Positions 54,265 through 63,597 of a DNA stretch of 64,000 nt are shown here, piece after piece. This stretch comes from Streptomyces sp. B21-083. Lineage in GTDB: Bacteria; Actinomycetota; Actinomycetes; Streptomycetales; Streptomycetaceae. Numbering within the stretch: the stretch's first letter is position 1; each line of letters opens with the position of its first letter. The DNA lies in contig NZ_JARUND010000002.1 of NCBI RefSeq assembly GCF_036898825.1, positions 2,046,001-2,110,000 of the forward strand. Reading direction: 5' to 3'. Both the position numbers and the translations under genes were made by a program. The notes beneath the pieces are model-generated. The model was not told the DNA's origin. It did not search any database and saw nothing but the letters and a program-made list of their open reading frames with translations.

Positions 54265-55908
54265 ATGGACAGCCGTACGGACAGCCGTTTCGCGACCCGG
54301 GGCGCCGGCATCACCGTGCAGCGGGCGCTCGAACTGCCGGGGCTGCGCAGCGGGCTGCCGGAGGTCCTGGCGGGCGCCGACCGGCTGCGGCGGACCGTCC
54401 GGTGGGTGCACGCGGGCGAGGTCCCGCACATCGCCTCGCTGCTCAAGGGCGGCGAACTGCTCCTGACGACCGGCTACGGGCTCGGCACCCGTCCGGCCGA
54501 GCAGCGCGCGTTCGTCCGTACGCTCGCCGAGCGGGACATCGCGGCGCTCGTCGTGGAGCTGGGCCCGCGCTTCACCCGGCTGCCCGCGGCCCTCGTGGAG
54601 ACGGCCCGCGCGACCGGTCTCCCGCTGGTCCAGCTGCACCGCGAGGTGGCGTTCGTGGCCGTCACCGAGGAGATCCACACCGAGATCGTCAACGGCCACT
54701 ACGCACTGCTCCAGCGGGCCGAGGAGATCCACCGGCGCTGCACGGAGGCCCTGCTCGGCGGCGGCGGTGTCCCACAGGTCCTCGGCATCCTGGCGGACTT
54801 CAGCGGCAACCCGGTGTTCCTGGAGACGGCCGACGGCCAGCTCCTGTACGCCGCCGGAGCCGGCCCCGAGGGCGCCGACCCGCTCCAGGTGTGGGAGGGC
54901 CTGCGCACCCAGCCCAAGGACGCGCCGCCGCCCGCCGGTTCCGCTCTCGTCGACGTCCCCGGGGGCGGCCCCGGCACCGGGTCGGTCCGCGCACGGCTGG
55001 TCCTGCTTCCCGTCCTCGAACCCCTTGCCCTCGTGCACCGTATGGCCGCCGAACGGGCCGCGGGCATCCTGGCCGTCGTCCTGATGCAGGCCCGCCAGGA
55101 GGAGGAGCTGGCGGCGCGTGGCCGCGGCGACTTCCTCACCGACCTCGCCGAGGGCCGTGTCGACGCGGAGGCCGCGCCCGCGCAGGCCCGCGTTCTCGGC
55201 TTCCGGCCCGGCGCCGGGCCGTTGCTGCCCATGGTGATGCGGCTCGGCGACACACTCACCCCGGGCGGGGGCTGGGCGGTGCTGGCCCGCGCGGTCACCG
55301 AGGAGCTGGCGTCGGTCGGTGTGCCGGTACTGCTGGGCGTACGGCCGGTGGAGGGCCGGGTGCCGCTGCTGGTGGGCCTGCGCGCGGAGTCGGAGCGCCC
55401 GGCGGTCGCCGACCGGGTCGCGACGGCGCTGCGGGCGGGTGTGGAACGCGCGGGGATGCAGCGGCCTGGCGCCCAGCCGCCGGTCGTCGTGGTCGGGGTC
55501 GCCGGCGGCTGGGCGGCGGCCTCGGCGGGGCTGCGCCACGCGGCGGAGACGGCGACGGCGGCCCAGGGGCTGCCGGACCGCCCGTGGTACGACGCCCGCC
55601 GCCTGGACATCGACCTGTTGCTGTGGCGGCTGCGCGACCACCCGGACCTGGCGGCCTTCGTGGAGCGCGCGATCGGTCCGCTGCGCACCCACGACCACCG
55701 CTCCAAGCCGCCGTTGCTGCCCACCCTGGAGACGTATCTCGCCCATGCGGGCCGCAAGGCGGAGACGGCCCGAGAACTCCACCTCAACCGCCAGACCCTC
55801 TACAACCGCCTCGCACGGATCGGGGAGTTGCTGGGCACCGACCTGGACGACCCGCAGACCGTACTGGCGTTGAGTTTGGCGCTACGGGCCCGCAGACACC
55901 TGCCCTGA
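54265..55908 (+). CDS. PucR-family transcriptional regulator
   Basis: 547 residues from ATG 54265. The N-terminal PucR-like sensing domain (TVQRALELPGLRSGLPEVLAGADRLRRTVRWVHAGEV, LLKGGELLLTTGYGLG) is followed by a GAF-like middle and a C-terminal helix-turn-helix (LETYLAHAGRKAETARELHLNRQTLYNRLARIGELLG). PucR proteins regulate purine and other nitrogen catabolism in response to a small ligand. It reads the same way as the BBE gene 66 bp upstream, and convergent with the glycosyltransferase, stops 22 bp apart. Confidence 0.9.
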   Translation: MDSRTDSRFATRGAGITVQRALELPGLRSGLPEVLAGADRLRRTVRWVHAGEVPHIASLLKGGELLLTTGYGLGTRPAEQRAFVRTLAERDIAALVVELGPRFTRLPAALVETARATGLPLVQLHREVAFVAVTEEIHTEIVNGHYALLQRAEEIHRRCTEALLGGGGVPQVLGILADFSGNPVFLETADGQLLYAAGAGPEGADPLQVWEGLRTQPKDAPPPAGSALVDVPGGGPGTGSVRARLVLLPVLEPLALVHRMAAERAAGILAVVLMQARQEEELAARGRGDFLTDLAEGRVDAEAAPAQARVLGFRPGAGPLLPMVMRLGDTLTPGGGWAVLARAVTEELASVGVPVLLGVRPVEGRVPLLVGLRAESERPAVADRVATALRAGVERAGMQRPGAQPPVVVVGVAGGWAAASAGLRHAAETATAAQGLPDRPWYDARRLDIDLLLWRLRDHPDLAAFVERAIGPLRTHDHRSKPPLLPTLETYLAHAGRKAETARELHLNRQTLYNRLARIGELLGTDLDDPQTVLALSLALRARRHLP

Positions 55909-55930
55909 CCCCGGGCTTGCGCCCGATCCC

Positions 55931-57061
55931 TCAGGGCAGCGGCCGGGGCTGCGTGAACTCGTCGTAGACACTGAGCACTTGGGCGACGGTCTCGTCCTCG
56001 GTGGGCCAGGTGGCGATCTGCCGGACGCCCCGCTCCCGGAGGAGATCCCGGCGCTCAGGGTCACCGAGAAGCCGTACGACAGCCCTGCCGAGCGCCACCG
56101 CGTCGCCGTAGGGGACGAGTTCGGCCGCGTCCCCGACGAGCTCCGGAACGCCTCCCACGGCCGTCGCGATCAGCGGCACGCGCGCGTGGAGAGCCTGCTG
56201 TGCGAGAACGGAGCGCGACTCCCAACGGCTGGGCAGCAGGGCGAGGTCGGCGGCGAACAGCAGTTCGCTCACGTCGTCGCGCCGCCCGATGAGCCGGACG
56301 GGCAGCCCCTCGTTCTCGATGCGGCCCTGCAACTCGGCCCGCAGCGGCCCCTCCCCCGCGATCACGAGGAGCGGCGCCGGATCGAGACCACGCCACGCGT
56401 GTACGGCGTCCAGCAGGACGTCGTACCCCCGGTGCCGGTCGAGGGAGCCGACGGACATGAGCAACGGACGGTCCGTGGCGCCGAGTTCGGCCCGTGTCTT
56501 GGACCGGTCGGACTCGTCCCGCCCGACGGCCCCACGCGGGGCGGACAGCGCCACGGCGGACAGCCGGACATCCCGGGCCCCGCGCCGCCGGGCCCGGTCG
56601 ACGAGGTCGGAGGAGGTTCCCAGGACGACGGCGGCGGTCTTCACGACCCGCCGCTCCAGCACCCTCAGCAGTTGGGCGCGCGGCCCCTCGGCGTACGCCC
56701 GGTTGTGCCAGGTGACGACGAGCGGAGTGCGCCGCCCGCTGAGCGCGAGGGCGGCCCGGAAGGAGGCGTGCAGCCCGTGCGCGTGCACCAGGTCGGCGTT
56801 CGAACAGGCCGCGCGCAGCGCCGCCACCGAGCCGGGATCGCTGCTGCGCGGGATGGGCACGTGTTCCGCGCCGGCGCCCGTGAAGTCGTAGGCGCTGTCG
56901 GCGTCGGAGGGGGCGCACACGATGACCCGCACGCCTCTCGCGACGAGCCCCGCCGCCAGCGAACGCACGTGCGCGCTGCTGCCGGCGTTGCCGCCGCCGA
57001 GCACCTGAACGGTGCGCAGCGGCGACTGACCGTGCGGTGAGTGGCTGCTCGCGAGGCTCAC
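55931..57061 (-). CDS. Glycosyltransferase family 4
   Basis: 376 residues from GTG 57061. Fold GT-B: VQVLGGGNAGSSAHVRSLAAGLVARGVRVIV at the N-terminus, HAHGLHASFRAALAL, and the C-terminal donor part LLMSVGSLDRHRGYDVLLDAV, VRLIGRRDDVSELLFAADLALLPSRWESRSVLAQQALHARVPLIATAVGGVPELVGD, with the E-x7-E motif (E in WESR, A-Q-Q-A). It should transfer a sugar from a nucleotide donor; the acceptor is unknown. It stands alone, upstream region 57062-57289 is 228 bp. No partner gene for polysaccharide synthesis is in the window. Confidence 0.88.
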   Translation of the reverse strand: MSLASSHSPHGQSPLRTVQVLGGGNAGSSAHVRSLAAGLVARGVRVIVCAPSDADSAYDFTGAGAEHVPIPRSSDPGSVAALRAACSNADLVHAHGLHASFRAALALSGRRTPLVVTWHNRAYAEGPRAQLLRVLERRVVKTAAVVLGTSSDLVDRARRRGARDVRLSAVALSAPRGAVGRDESDRSKTRAELGATDRPLLMSVGSLDRHRGYDVLLDAVHAWRGLDPAPLLVIAGEGPLRAELQGRIENEGLPVRLIGRRDDVSELLFAADLALLPSRWESRSVLAQQALHARVPLIATAVGGVPELVGDAAELVPYGDAVALGRAVVRLLGDPERRDLLRERGVRQIATWPTEDETVAQVLSVYDEFTQPRPLP

Positions 57062-57289
57062 GTGGCCGGGGGCTCCTGGTTCGGCGTCGGGCGGTCACGA
57101 AGAAAGGACACGGAGAAACGTACAGAAGGTTTGGGCGGAAGGGGTGTACCGCGCTGCTTTCTCCGTGTACGGGGGTATCCGTACTCCTTCAAGGATGCCA
57201 GTACGTACGGGTGTTCCGGACCAAGGAGGGGTGGGGCGGGTCACTCACTCGGGTGAGAGAGACCCCACTAAACGTCAGCTGTTCGAACG

Positions 57290-59032
57290 TCAGCCGTCCG
57301 CCCGGGCCGCCGCCAGCAATTCCTCCGCATGCGCCCGCGCCGTCTCCGAGTCCTCCTGCCCTGCCAGCATCCGCGACAGCTCCCGTACCCGGTCCTCGCC
57401 CTCCAGCACCTTCACGCCGGACCGGGTCACCGATCCGTCGTTGGTCTTCTCCACCAGCAGCTGCCGGTCGGCGAACGCGGCGACCTGCGGCAGATGCGTC
57501 ACGACGACGACCTGCGCGCTCTTCGCCAGCTTGGCCAGGCGACGCCCGATCTCCACGGCCGCCTTGCCGCCCACCCCGGCGTCCACCTCGTCGAACAGAT
57601 AGGTGGGCACCGGGTCGGTCCCCGCGAACACGACCTCAACGGCCAGCATCACGCGCGACAGCTCACCTCCGGACGCTCCCTTGGCGATGGGCCGGGCGGG
57701 AGCCCCGGGATGGGGTGCGAGGAGCAGCTCGACCTCGTCAGCGCCGGACGGCCCGTAGGCGACCGTGCGGCCGTCGACCTCGACGCCCTCGGGGTCCTCC
57801 GTCTGCCGGATGTCGAACGACACGCGCGCGTGGGGCATGGCCAGCGAGGCCAGCTCGGCGGTCACGGCGGCGGCGAACCGTGCGGCCGCCTCCGTCCGCG
57901 CGTCCGTCAACGCCTGTGCCATCCCGCCCAGTTCGCCGCGCAGCACGTCCCGCTCGACGGTCAGCTCACCGATCCGCTCGTCGTCGCCGTCGAGTTCGAG
58001 CAGCCGCGCGGAGCCCTCCTCGGCCCACGCCAGCACACCGGCGACATCGGAGCCGTACTTCCGCGTGAGCGCGGTGAGCGCGGCCCGCCGTTCCTCGACG
58101 GCCGCCAGCCGCAGCGGATCGGCGTCCAGGTCGTCGGCGTACCCCGCCAGCTCCCCGGCGACGTCCCCGAGGAGGATGCCGACCTCGCCGATCCGGTCGG
58201 CGAGCGCGGCCAGGGCCGAGTCGTGCGACCGTACGGCCTCCAGGGCCCGGTGGGCGCCCGCGACAAGCGTGGCGGCGTCGATGCCCTCGGGGTCCTCGGG
58301 GTTGCCGGCGAGGCCGGCGTGGGCGACGGTCGCGGCCGAGGCCAGCGCCTCCGCGTGCCCGAGCCGCTCCGCTTCCTCGGAGAGTTCGGCGTCCTCACCG
58401 GCCCGTGGCTCCACGGCGGCGATCTCGTCGAGCCCGTACCGCAGCATGTCGGCTTCCTGGGCCCGCTCACGCGCGCGCGTGGTGATCTCGTCCAGCTCGT
58501 TGGCGACGGCCCGCAGCCGCCGGTAGGCCTCCCCGTACTTGGCGAGTGGCGCGGCGACCGCGTCCCCCGCGTACCGGTCGAGCGCCGCCCGCTGCCGGGA
58601 CAGCTTGAGCAGCCCCTGCTGGTCGGTCTGCCCGTGCACGGCCACCAGCTCGTCGGCCAGCTCGGCCAGCACCCCCACGGGCACCGACCGGCCGCCCAGA
58701 TGCGCCCGGGAGCGCCCCTCGGCGGAAACGGTACGGCTGATGAGCAGCGCCCCGTCGTCCAGCTCGGCACCGGCCTCCTCGGCCCGTACGACGGCCGCCC
58801 CGCCCGGGGGCACGGTGATCCGCCCCTCCACGACCGCGTTCTTGGCCCCGATCCGCACCAACGCCGCGTCAGCCCGCCCACCGAGCAAAAGCCCCAGGCT
58901 GGTCACGACCATGGTCTTTCCCGCACCGGTCTCACCGGTCACGGCGGTAAAGCCGGGCGACAACTCGACGACCGCGTCGTCGATCACGCCGAGCGACCGT
59001 ATCCGCATCTCCTCCAACACGAACACGACCAT
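57290..59032 (-). CDS. recN: DNA repair protein RecN
   Basis: 580 residues from ATG 59032. The SMC-like architecture has N-terminal Walker A AVTGETGAGKTMVVTSLGLLLGG, a central coiled-coil arm, and C-terminal LSRVMLAVEVVFAGTDPVPTYLFDEVDAGVGG with Walker B and RQLLVVTHLPQVAAFADRQLLV. RecN works in double-strand break repair by holding DNA ends or sister chromosomes together. No LexA box is obvious within 190 bp upstream. It reads leftward in line with nadK and tlyA. Confidence 0.96.
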   Translation of the reverse strand: MVVFVLEEMRIRSLGVIDDAVVELSPGFTAVTGETGAGKTMVVTSLGLLLGGRADAALVRIGAKNAVVEGRITVPPGGAAVVRAEEAGAELDDGALLISRTVSAEGRSRAHLGGRSVPVGVLAELADELVAVHGQTDQQGLLKLSRQRAALDRYAGDAVAAPLAKYGEAYRRLRAVANELDEITTRARERAQEADMLRYGLDEIAAVEPRAGEDAELSEEAERLGHAEALASAATVAHAGLAGNPEDPEGIDAATLVAGAHRALEAVRSHDSALAALADRIGEVGILLGDVAGELAGYADDLDADPLRLAAVEERRAALTALTRKYGSDVAGVLAWAEEGSARLLELDGDDERIGELTVERDVLRGELGGMAQALTDARTEAAARFAAAVTAELASLAMPHARVSFDIRQTEDPEGVEVDGRTVAYGPSGADEVELLLAPHPGAPARPIAKGASGGELSRVMLAVEVVFAGTDPVPTYLFDEVDAGVGGKAAVEIGRRLAKLAKSAQVVVVTHLPQVAAFADRQLLVEKTNDGSVTRSGVKVLEGEDRVRELSRMLAGQEDSETARAHAEELLAAARADG

Positions 59033-59136
59033 ACGAGGTCAGCCGCTCAATGTGCGACGCCCCCCACCTCGAATGAGAGAACCCGCAGGTAACGAATGAC
59101 TATCGGCCTCCACATGTCACCCAGGGGAGTGGCACG

Positions 59137-59166
59137 GCCCCGACAGGGGCGCGGGGAACTGCGCGA
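59137..59166. repeat. Dispersed terminator-like repeat, copy C
   Basis: The 23-bp core at 59144-59166 is identical to 52698-52720 and to the reverse strand of 28261-28283. GCCCC / GGGGC (59137-59150) forms a hairpin next to it. It lies after the nadK stop (59224) and before recN, so it may end the tlyA-nadK transcript. Confidence 0.8.
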
Positions 59167-59223
59167 ACGACCACAGCGCACCCGCACCCGCCGACGAACC
59201 CGTTCCACCCCCCACAAACCGCG

Positions 59224-60129
59224 TCAGTGAGGCGCCCCCCGCCACCCGGAAACAGGCAACGCGAACTTGGCGACCAGCCGATCGGTGAACGAAGCATGAT
59301 GCAGCCGGGCCAACCGAACCGGCACAGCCCCCCGCCGAACCTCCACCCGCGCCCCGGGCGGCAACTCGACAGTCCGCCGCCCGTCACACCACAGCACACC
59401 CGGCGGAATATGAGGCAGAACCTCCACAGCCAGCACAGAATCCGGCGACGTCACCAACGGCTTCGCGAACAGCGCGTGCGCACTGATCGGCACCATCAGC
59501 AGTGCCTCCACCTCGGGCCACACCACAGGCCCACCCGCGGAGAAGGCATACGCGGTCGACCCGGTGGGCGTCGACAGGCAGATGCCGTCACACCCGAACC
59601 CGGTCACCGGCCGACCGTCGATCTCCAGGACGACCTCGAGAAGCTTCTCCGCGGACACCTTCTGCACGGCCGCCTCGTTCAGCGCCCAGTCGGTGTGCAC
59701 GATGTTGCTGTTCTGGCTCACGACGACGTCGATGGTCATCCGTTCCTCGACCTCGTACGCCTTTGTCACCACCCGGTCGACCACTTTGTCGAGGTCGTCG
59801 CGCTCGGCCTCGGCGAGGAAGCCGACGCTACCGAGGTTGACGCCGAGCATCGGCACCCCGGACGCCCGGGCGAACTCGGCGCCGCGCAGCAGCGTGCCGT
59901 CGCCGCCCAGCACGATGAGCAGCTCGCAGCCGTCGAGGCACTGTGCGGTGGCCTCCTCGATCAGCTCCACCTCGGGCGGCAGCGGCAGGTCGGCCGCCTC
60001 GGCCGCGAGGACCCGCACTCCGAGTCCGGAGCGCACCAAGCCCTCGACCACGAGTTCGGCGCTTCTGATCGCGGCCGGCCGCCCGGTGTGGGCGAGCAGG
60101 AAAACAGTACGATCTCGGGTCTGAGTCAA
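59224..60129 (-). CDS. nadK: NAD kinase
   Basis: TTG 60129 overlaps the tlyA stop (TTGA) and has GGAGGGG five bases upstream; 301 residues. The signature GGDGT (LIVLGGDGTLLRGAEFARA) carries the catalytic Asp, and NEAAVQ, GDGICLSTPTGSTAYAFSAGGPVVWP and DGRRTVELPPGA mark the NAD site. It phosphorylates NAD to NADP with ATP or polyphosphate. tlyA-nadK-recN is a conserved order in actinobacteria. Confidence 0.96.
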   Translation of the reverse strand: MTQTRDRTVFLLAHTGRPAAIRSAELVVEGLVRSGLGVRVLAAEAADLPLPPEVELIEEATAQCLDGCELLIVLGGDGTLLRGAEFARASGVPMLGVNLGSVGFLAEAERDDLDKVVDRVVTKAYEVEERMTIDVVVSQNSNIVHTDWALNEAAVQKVSAEKLLEVVLEIDGRPVTGFGCDGICLSTPTGSTAYAFSAGGPVVWPEVEALLMVPISAHALFAKPLVTSPDSVLAVEVLPHIPPGVLWCDGRRTVELPPGARVEVRRGAVPVRLARLHHASFTDRLVAKFALPVSGWRGAPH

Positions 60130-60941
60130 CGAGGCCCCTCCGCCACTGCACGGTCGACATCGGCCGGGTCGAGTTCGGGTGCGCCGGCCCGCAGCCACAG
60201 AAAGTACTCGACGTTCCCCTTCGGCCCGGGCAGCGGGCTGGCGGTCACGCCCCGCACCCCGAGCCCCAACTGCCCTGCGCGGGTGGCGACTCCGCGTACC
60301 GCCTCGGCACGCAGTTCGGGACTGCGTACGACTCCTCCACTGCCCAGCCGTTCCTTCCCCACTTCGAACTGTGGTTTGACCATCATCACCAGGTCGGCAT
60401 CAGGTGCCGCGCACCGCGCAAGGGCGGGCAGCACGAGACCGAGCGGGATGAAGGACAGATCCCCCACGACAAGATCCACTGGTTCCCCATCGATCGCTTC
60501 GAGCGTCAACTCGCGTACGTTCGTACGGTCCTTGACGGTGACGCGTTCATCGCTTTGGAGAGACCACGCGAGTTGGCCGTACCCCACGTCGACGGCGACG
60601 ACGTGCGCCGCACCGGCGCGCAGGAGCACGTCGGTGAATCCGCCGGTGGACGCGCCCGCGTCCAGCGCCCGCCGGCCGCCGACCTTCAGTCCCTGCGGGA
60701 CGAAGACCTCCAGGGCGCCGGCGAGCTTGTGGCCGCCCCGGGAGACGTACTCGGGATCGTCGTCGTCGGTCACGACGACGATCGCGGCGGCGGTCTCCAC
60801 CTGGGTGGCGGGCTTCGTCGCGACGGTCTTGCCGACGGTGACCCGCCCGGCGGCGATCAGCTGGCTCGCGTGCTCGCGCGAGCGGGCGAGCTTCCGACGC
60901 ACCAGCTCGGCGTCAAGGCGGTGGCGTGCCACTCCTGCCAC
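60126..60941 (-). CDS. tlyA: TlyA-family rRNA 2'-O-methyltransferase
   Basis: GTG 60941 is chosen over 60932 because AGGAG is about ten bases upstream; 271 residues. An S4 domain (HRLDAELVRRKLARSREHASQLIAAGRVTV, 7-36) precedes the FtsJ-like fold with GRRALDAGASTGGFTDVLL binding SAM and VMMVKPQFEVG with catalytic Lys. In mycobacteria TlyA methylates 16S and 23S rRNA and its loss gives capreomycin resistance. It overlaps nadK by 4 bp and follows the small gene at 60949 by 8 bp. Confidence 0.95.
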   Translation of the reverse strand: MAGVARHRLDAELVRRKLARSREHASQLIAAGRVTVGKTVATKPATQVETAAAIVVVTDDDDPEYVSRGGHKLAGALEVFVPQGLKVGGRRALDAGASTGGFTDVLLRAGAAHVVAVDVGYGQLAWSLQSDERVTVKDRTNVRELTLEAIDGEPVDLVVGDLSFIPLGLVLPALARCAAPDADLVMMVKPQFEVGKERLGSGGVVRSPELRAEAVRGVATRAGQLGLGVRGVTASPLPGPKGNVEYFLWLRAGAPELDPADVDRAVAEGPR

Positions 60942-60948
60942 GTTCGGT

Positions 60949-61269
60949 TCAGCTCCTATTGCCGTACGTCGATGGGGGCGCCGGAGGTCCCGGGCGGGCG
61001 TCGAGCGCGGTGAGCGTGTCGCGCAGCCCCCGGTGTACATCCTCGTACACCTCGACATGACCGTCCGTGGCGAGGTGGTCGGCGTCACCGAGCCGGCCGA
61101 GCAGGGCGTCGACGTCGGCGTCGCCCGTGGGGGCGCGGGGGAGGTCCAGCGGGGCCGGCGCGGCGGGGTCCGCCTCGGGTTCGACGGCCGCTTCCGCGAC
61201 CGCGCCAGGAACCGGATCCGGAACGGGAGTCTCCGCCGGGCCCGGGGCCAGGGGCACTGAGTCGTTCAT
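60949..61269 (-). CDS. Small acidic hypothetical protein
   Basis: 106 residues from ATG 61269, 8 bp before tlyA, so probably in its operon. The first half is Pro/Ala/Glu-rich and disordered. The second has GDADVDALLGRLGDADHLATDGHVEVYEDVHRGLRDTLTALDA, predicted as helices and shared, I believe, by actinobacterial proteins at this position. No named domain. The role may be linked to ribosome modification, but there is no direct evidence. Confidence 0.75.
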   Translation of the reverse strand: MNDSVPLAPGPAETPVPDPVPGAVAEAAVEPEADPAAPAPLDLPRAPTGDADVDALLGRLGDADHLATDGHVEVYEDVHRGLRDTLTALDARPGPPAPPSTYGNRS

Positions 61270-61311
61270 GCCCCGACGCTACCCCGAACGGCTGAGGTAC
61301 CGTCGTCCGCG

Positions 61312-61659
61312 ATGGCCACGATTGAGGAGTGCCGCAGCGCACTCGACAAGCTCTCGGACAACATGGCGGGCGCGAGCGGGGACGTACGCGAGGCGGCGGC
61401 CCTGGACCGTTCGCTGAGCTGCCGTATCACCGACCTGGACGTCACCTTCGTAGGACGCCTTCGGGGCGGCCGTATCGAGGTGCGGGACACCCTCCAGGGT
61501 CCGCCCCGGGAGAAGGCCGAGATCCGGCTCACCATGACCGGCGACGACCTGCTGGCGATGGTCGCCGGGGAGCTGAACTTCGCGAAGGCGTGGGGCTCGG
61601 GCCGGGTGAAACTGGAGGCCGGCCTGCGGGACCTGTTCCGCCTCAGGAAACTCCTGTAG
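61312..61659 (+). CDS. SCP2-type sterol-binding domain protein
   Basis: 115 residues from ATG 61312. It fits the alpha/beta SCP2 fold: LDKLSDNMAGASGDVREAAALDRSLSCRITDLDVTFVGRL, then DTLQGPPREKAEIRLTMTGDDLLAMVAGELNFAKAWGSGRVKLEAGLRDLFRLRKLL with the typical TGDDLLAM segment. It should bind a lipid in a hydrophobic pocket; the ligand is unknown. It diverges from the 60949 gene by 42 bp and overlaps the ABC ATPase stop by 17 bp tail to tail. Confidence 0.85.
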   Translation: MATIEECRSALDKLSDNMAGASGDVREAAALDRSLSCRITDLDVTFVGRLRGGRIEVRDTLQGPPREKAEIRLTMTGDDLLAMVAGELNFAKAWGSGRVKLEAGLRDLFRLRKLL

Positions 61660-62527
61660 CCAGCCTGCTACGGACCTTGCGCGCGGCCGGCACCACCAGT
61701 GGCGTCCCCGTCTCCGGATCGTCGATGACCTGGCAGCGCAGCCCGAACACCTCCTCGACCAGCCCGGCGGTGACGATGTCACCCGGCGCGCCCTCGGCGA
61801 TGACGGCGCCCTCGCGCAGCGCGATCAGGTGTGTGGCGTAGCGGGCCGCGTGATTGAGGTCGTGCAGTACGGCGACCAGGGTCCGGCCCTGTTCCTCGTG
61901 CAGCTCGGCACAGAGGTCGAGGACGTCGATCTGGTGCTGGATGTCGAGGTAGGTCGTCGGCTCGTCGAGCAGCAGCAGCGGTGTCTGCTGGGCGAGCGCC
62001 ATGGCGATCCACACGCGCTGGCGCTGGCCGCCGGAGAGTTCGTCGACATATCGACCGGCGAGTTCGGCGACGCCGGTCGACTCCATGGACTCCCGTACGA
62101 TCCGCTCGTCGTCGTGGGACCACTGGCGCAGGATGCCCTGGTGAGGGTAGCGGCCCCGGCCCACCAGGTCGGCGACGGTGATCCCGTCGGGCGCGACCGA
62201 CGACTGGGGCAGCAACCCGAGGGTCCGCGCGACCTTCTTCGCGGGCATCGACTGGATGACCTGCCCGTCGAGCAGCACCCGGCCCTCACTCGGCTTCAGC
62301 ATCCGCGACAGGGCCCGCAGCAGCGTGGACTTGCCGCAGGCGTTCGGGCCGACGATGACGGTGAAGGAGTTGTCGGGGATCTCCACCGACAGCTGCTCGG
62401 CGATCACCCGCTGGTCGTAGGCGAGGGTGACGCTCTCTGCGGACAGGCGGTTCACGGTGTGGGTGCCCTTCTCGACGTTCTCGTTCACTGGACCGCTCCC
62501 GGTCGGCTCGTTCGCCGGCCCGCTCAT
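61643..62527 (-). CDS. Ferric siderophore ABC transporter ATPase
   Basis: ATG 62527 overlaps the permease stop (ATGA); 294 residues, with a 25-residue leader before SAESVTLAYDQRVIAEQLSVEIP. Walker A VIVGPNACGKSTLLRALSRML, signature LSGGQRQRVWIAMALAQ, Walker B LLLLDEPTTYLDIQHQ and H-loop AVLHDLNHAARYA are complete. It is of the FecE/FepC type that powers ferric-siderophore or heme uptake. It is third in an operon of two permeases and this ATPase; the substrate-binding protein must lie outside the window. No iron box is visible because the operon start is beyond 64000. Confidence 0.95.
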   Translation of the reverse strand: MSGPANEPTGSGPVNENVEKGTHTVNRLSAESVTLAYDQRVIAEQLSVEIPDNSFTVIVGPNACGKSTLLRALSRMLKPSEGRVLLDGQVIQSMPAKKVARTLGLLPQSSVAPDGITVADLVGRGRYPHQGILRQWSHDDERIVRESMESTGVAELAGRYVDELSGGQRQRVWIAMALAQQTPLLLLDEPTTYLDIQHQIDVLDLCAELHEEQGRTLVAVLHDLNHAARYATHLIALREGAVIAEGAPGDIVTAGLVEEVFGLRCQVIDDPETGTPLVVPAARKVRSRLATGVS

Positions 62528-63597
62528 ATCCGGCCCGCCTTCCGCTCGGTGACCAGCAGCCACAGCAGGTACACCCCGCCGAGCACACCGGTCACCACCC
62601 CCACGGGCAGCTGGTCGGCGCCGAAGAGCCGCTGCGAGGCCCAGTCGGCCACGATCAGCAGGGTGGCGCCCATACACATGGACGCCACCAGGTTGGGGCC
62701 GGGCGAGCGGGTCAGCCGCCGGGCGAGCTGCGGCGCGGTCAGCGCCACGAAGCCCACGGGACCGGCGGCGGCCGTGGCGGCCGCGGTGAGCAGCACGGCG
62801 GCCAGCATCAGCACCAGTCGTACGCGCTCGACGCGCACTCCGAGGGCGTACGACACGTCGTCGCCCATCTCCGTCATCCGCAGCCCGCGCGCGTTCGCGA
62901 GCGCCACGGGTACGAGGACCGCGCACAGCCACAGCAGCGGCCAGACCTGGTCCCAGCCACGCCCGTTGAGGGAGCCGGTCATCCACACCACCGCGCGGGC
63001 CGCGTCGACGAGGTCGGCCTTGGTGATCAGGTAGCCGTTGACCGCCGTGACGACCGCGGAGACCCCGATGCCGACGAGCACCAGCCGGTAGCCGTGCACG
63101 CCCTGCTTCCAGGCCAGCAGATAGATGGCGAGCCCGGTCACCAGCCCGCCCACGAGCGCCCCGGCGGTGACCTGGGCAGCGCTCCCCGAGAACAGCACGA
63201 TCACGACCAGCGCACCCGCTGTCGAGCCCTGACTGAGACCGAGTACGTCCGGACTGCCCAGCGGATTGCGGGAGATGGCCTGGAACAGGGCACCGCCCAG
63301 CCCGAGCGAGGCCCCGACCAGCAGCCCGACCAGCACCCGGGGCAGCCGCAGTTGGTTGACGATGAACTCCTGGCCGGCGTTCCCGTCGCCCAGCAGCGTC
63401 CTGAGGACGTCGCCGGCCGGGATCGGGAAGTCGCCGGTACCGATCAGCACCACGCTCGCGGTGAGCGCGGCCAGCAGCAGCGCCACGACGACGACCAGCG
63501 CACGCACGTCGAGGCGGACGGAAAGGCCCCCCGGTACCCGTACGAAACGTCCTGCGCCGGCGCCTCCCCGGCCGGGCCGGACAAGGTTGCTCTTCAC
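62524..63597 (-). CDS. FecCD-family iron-siderophore permease, second subunit
   Basis: GTG 63597 overlaps the upstream permease stop (GTGA); 357 residues with about nine helices. The FecCD motifs are LRLPRVLVGLLVGASLGLGGALFQAISRNPLGSPDVLGLSQGSTAGA and the coupling segment SYALGVRVERVRLVLML, then GPVGFVALTAPQLARRLTRSPGP. It forms a heterodimer with the partial permease that follows and is driven by the ATPase at 61643. Confidence 0.95.
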   Translation of the reverse strand: MKSNLVRPGRGGAGAGRFVRVPGGLSVRLDVRALVVVVALLLAALTASVVLIGTGDFPIPAGDVLRTLLGDGNAGQEFIVNQLRLPRVLVGLLVGASLGLGGALFQAISRNPLGSPDVLGLSQGSTAGALVVIVLFSGSAAQVTAGALVGGLVTGLAIYLLAWKQGVHGYRLVLVGIGVSAVVTAVNGYLITKADLVDAARAVVWMTGSLNGRGWDQVWPLLWLCAVLVPVALANARGLRMTEMGDDVSYALGVRVERVRLVLMLAAVLLTAAATAAAGPVGFVALTAPQLARRLTRSPGPNLVASMCMGATLLIVADWASQRLFGADQLPVGVVTGVLGGVYLLWLLVTERKAGRI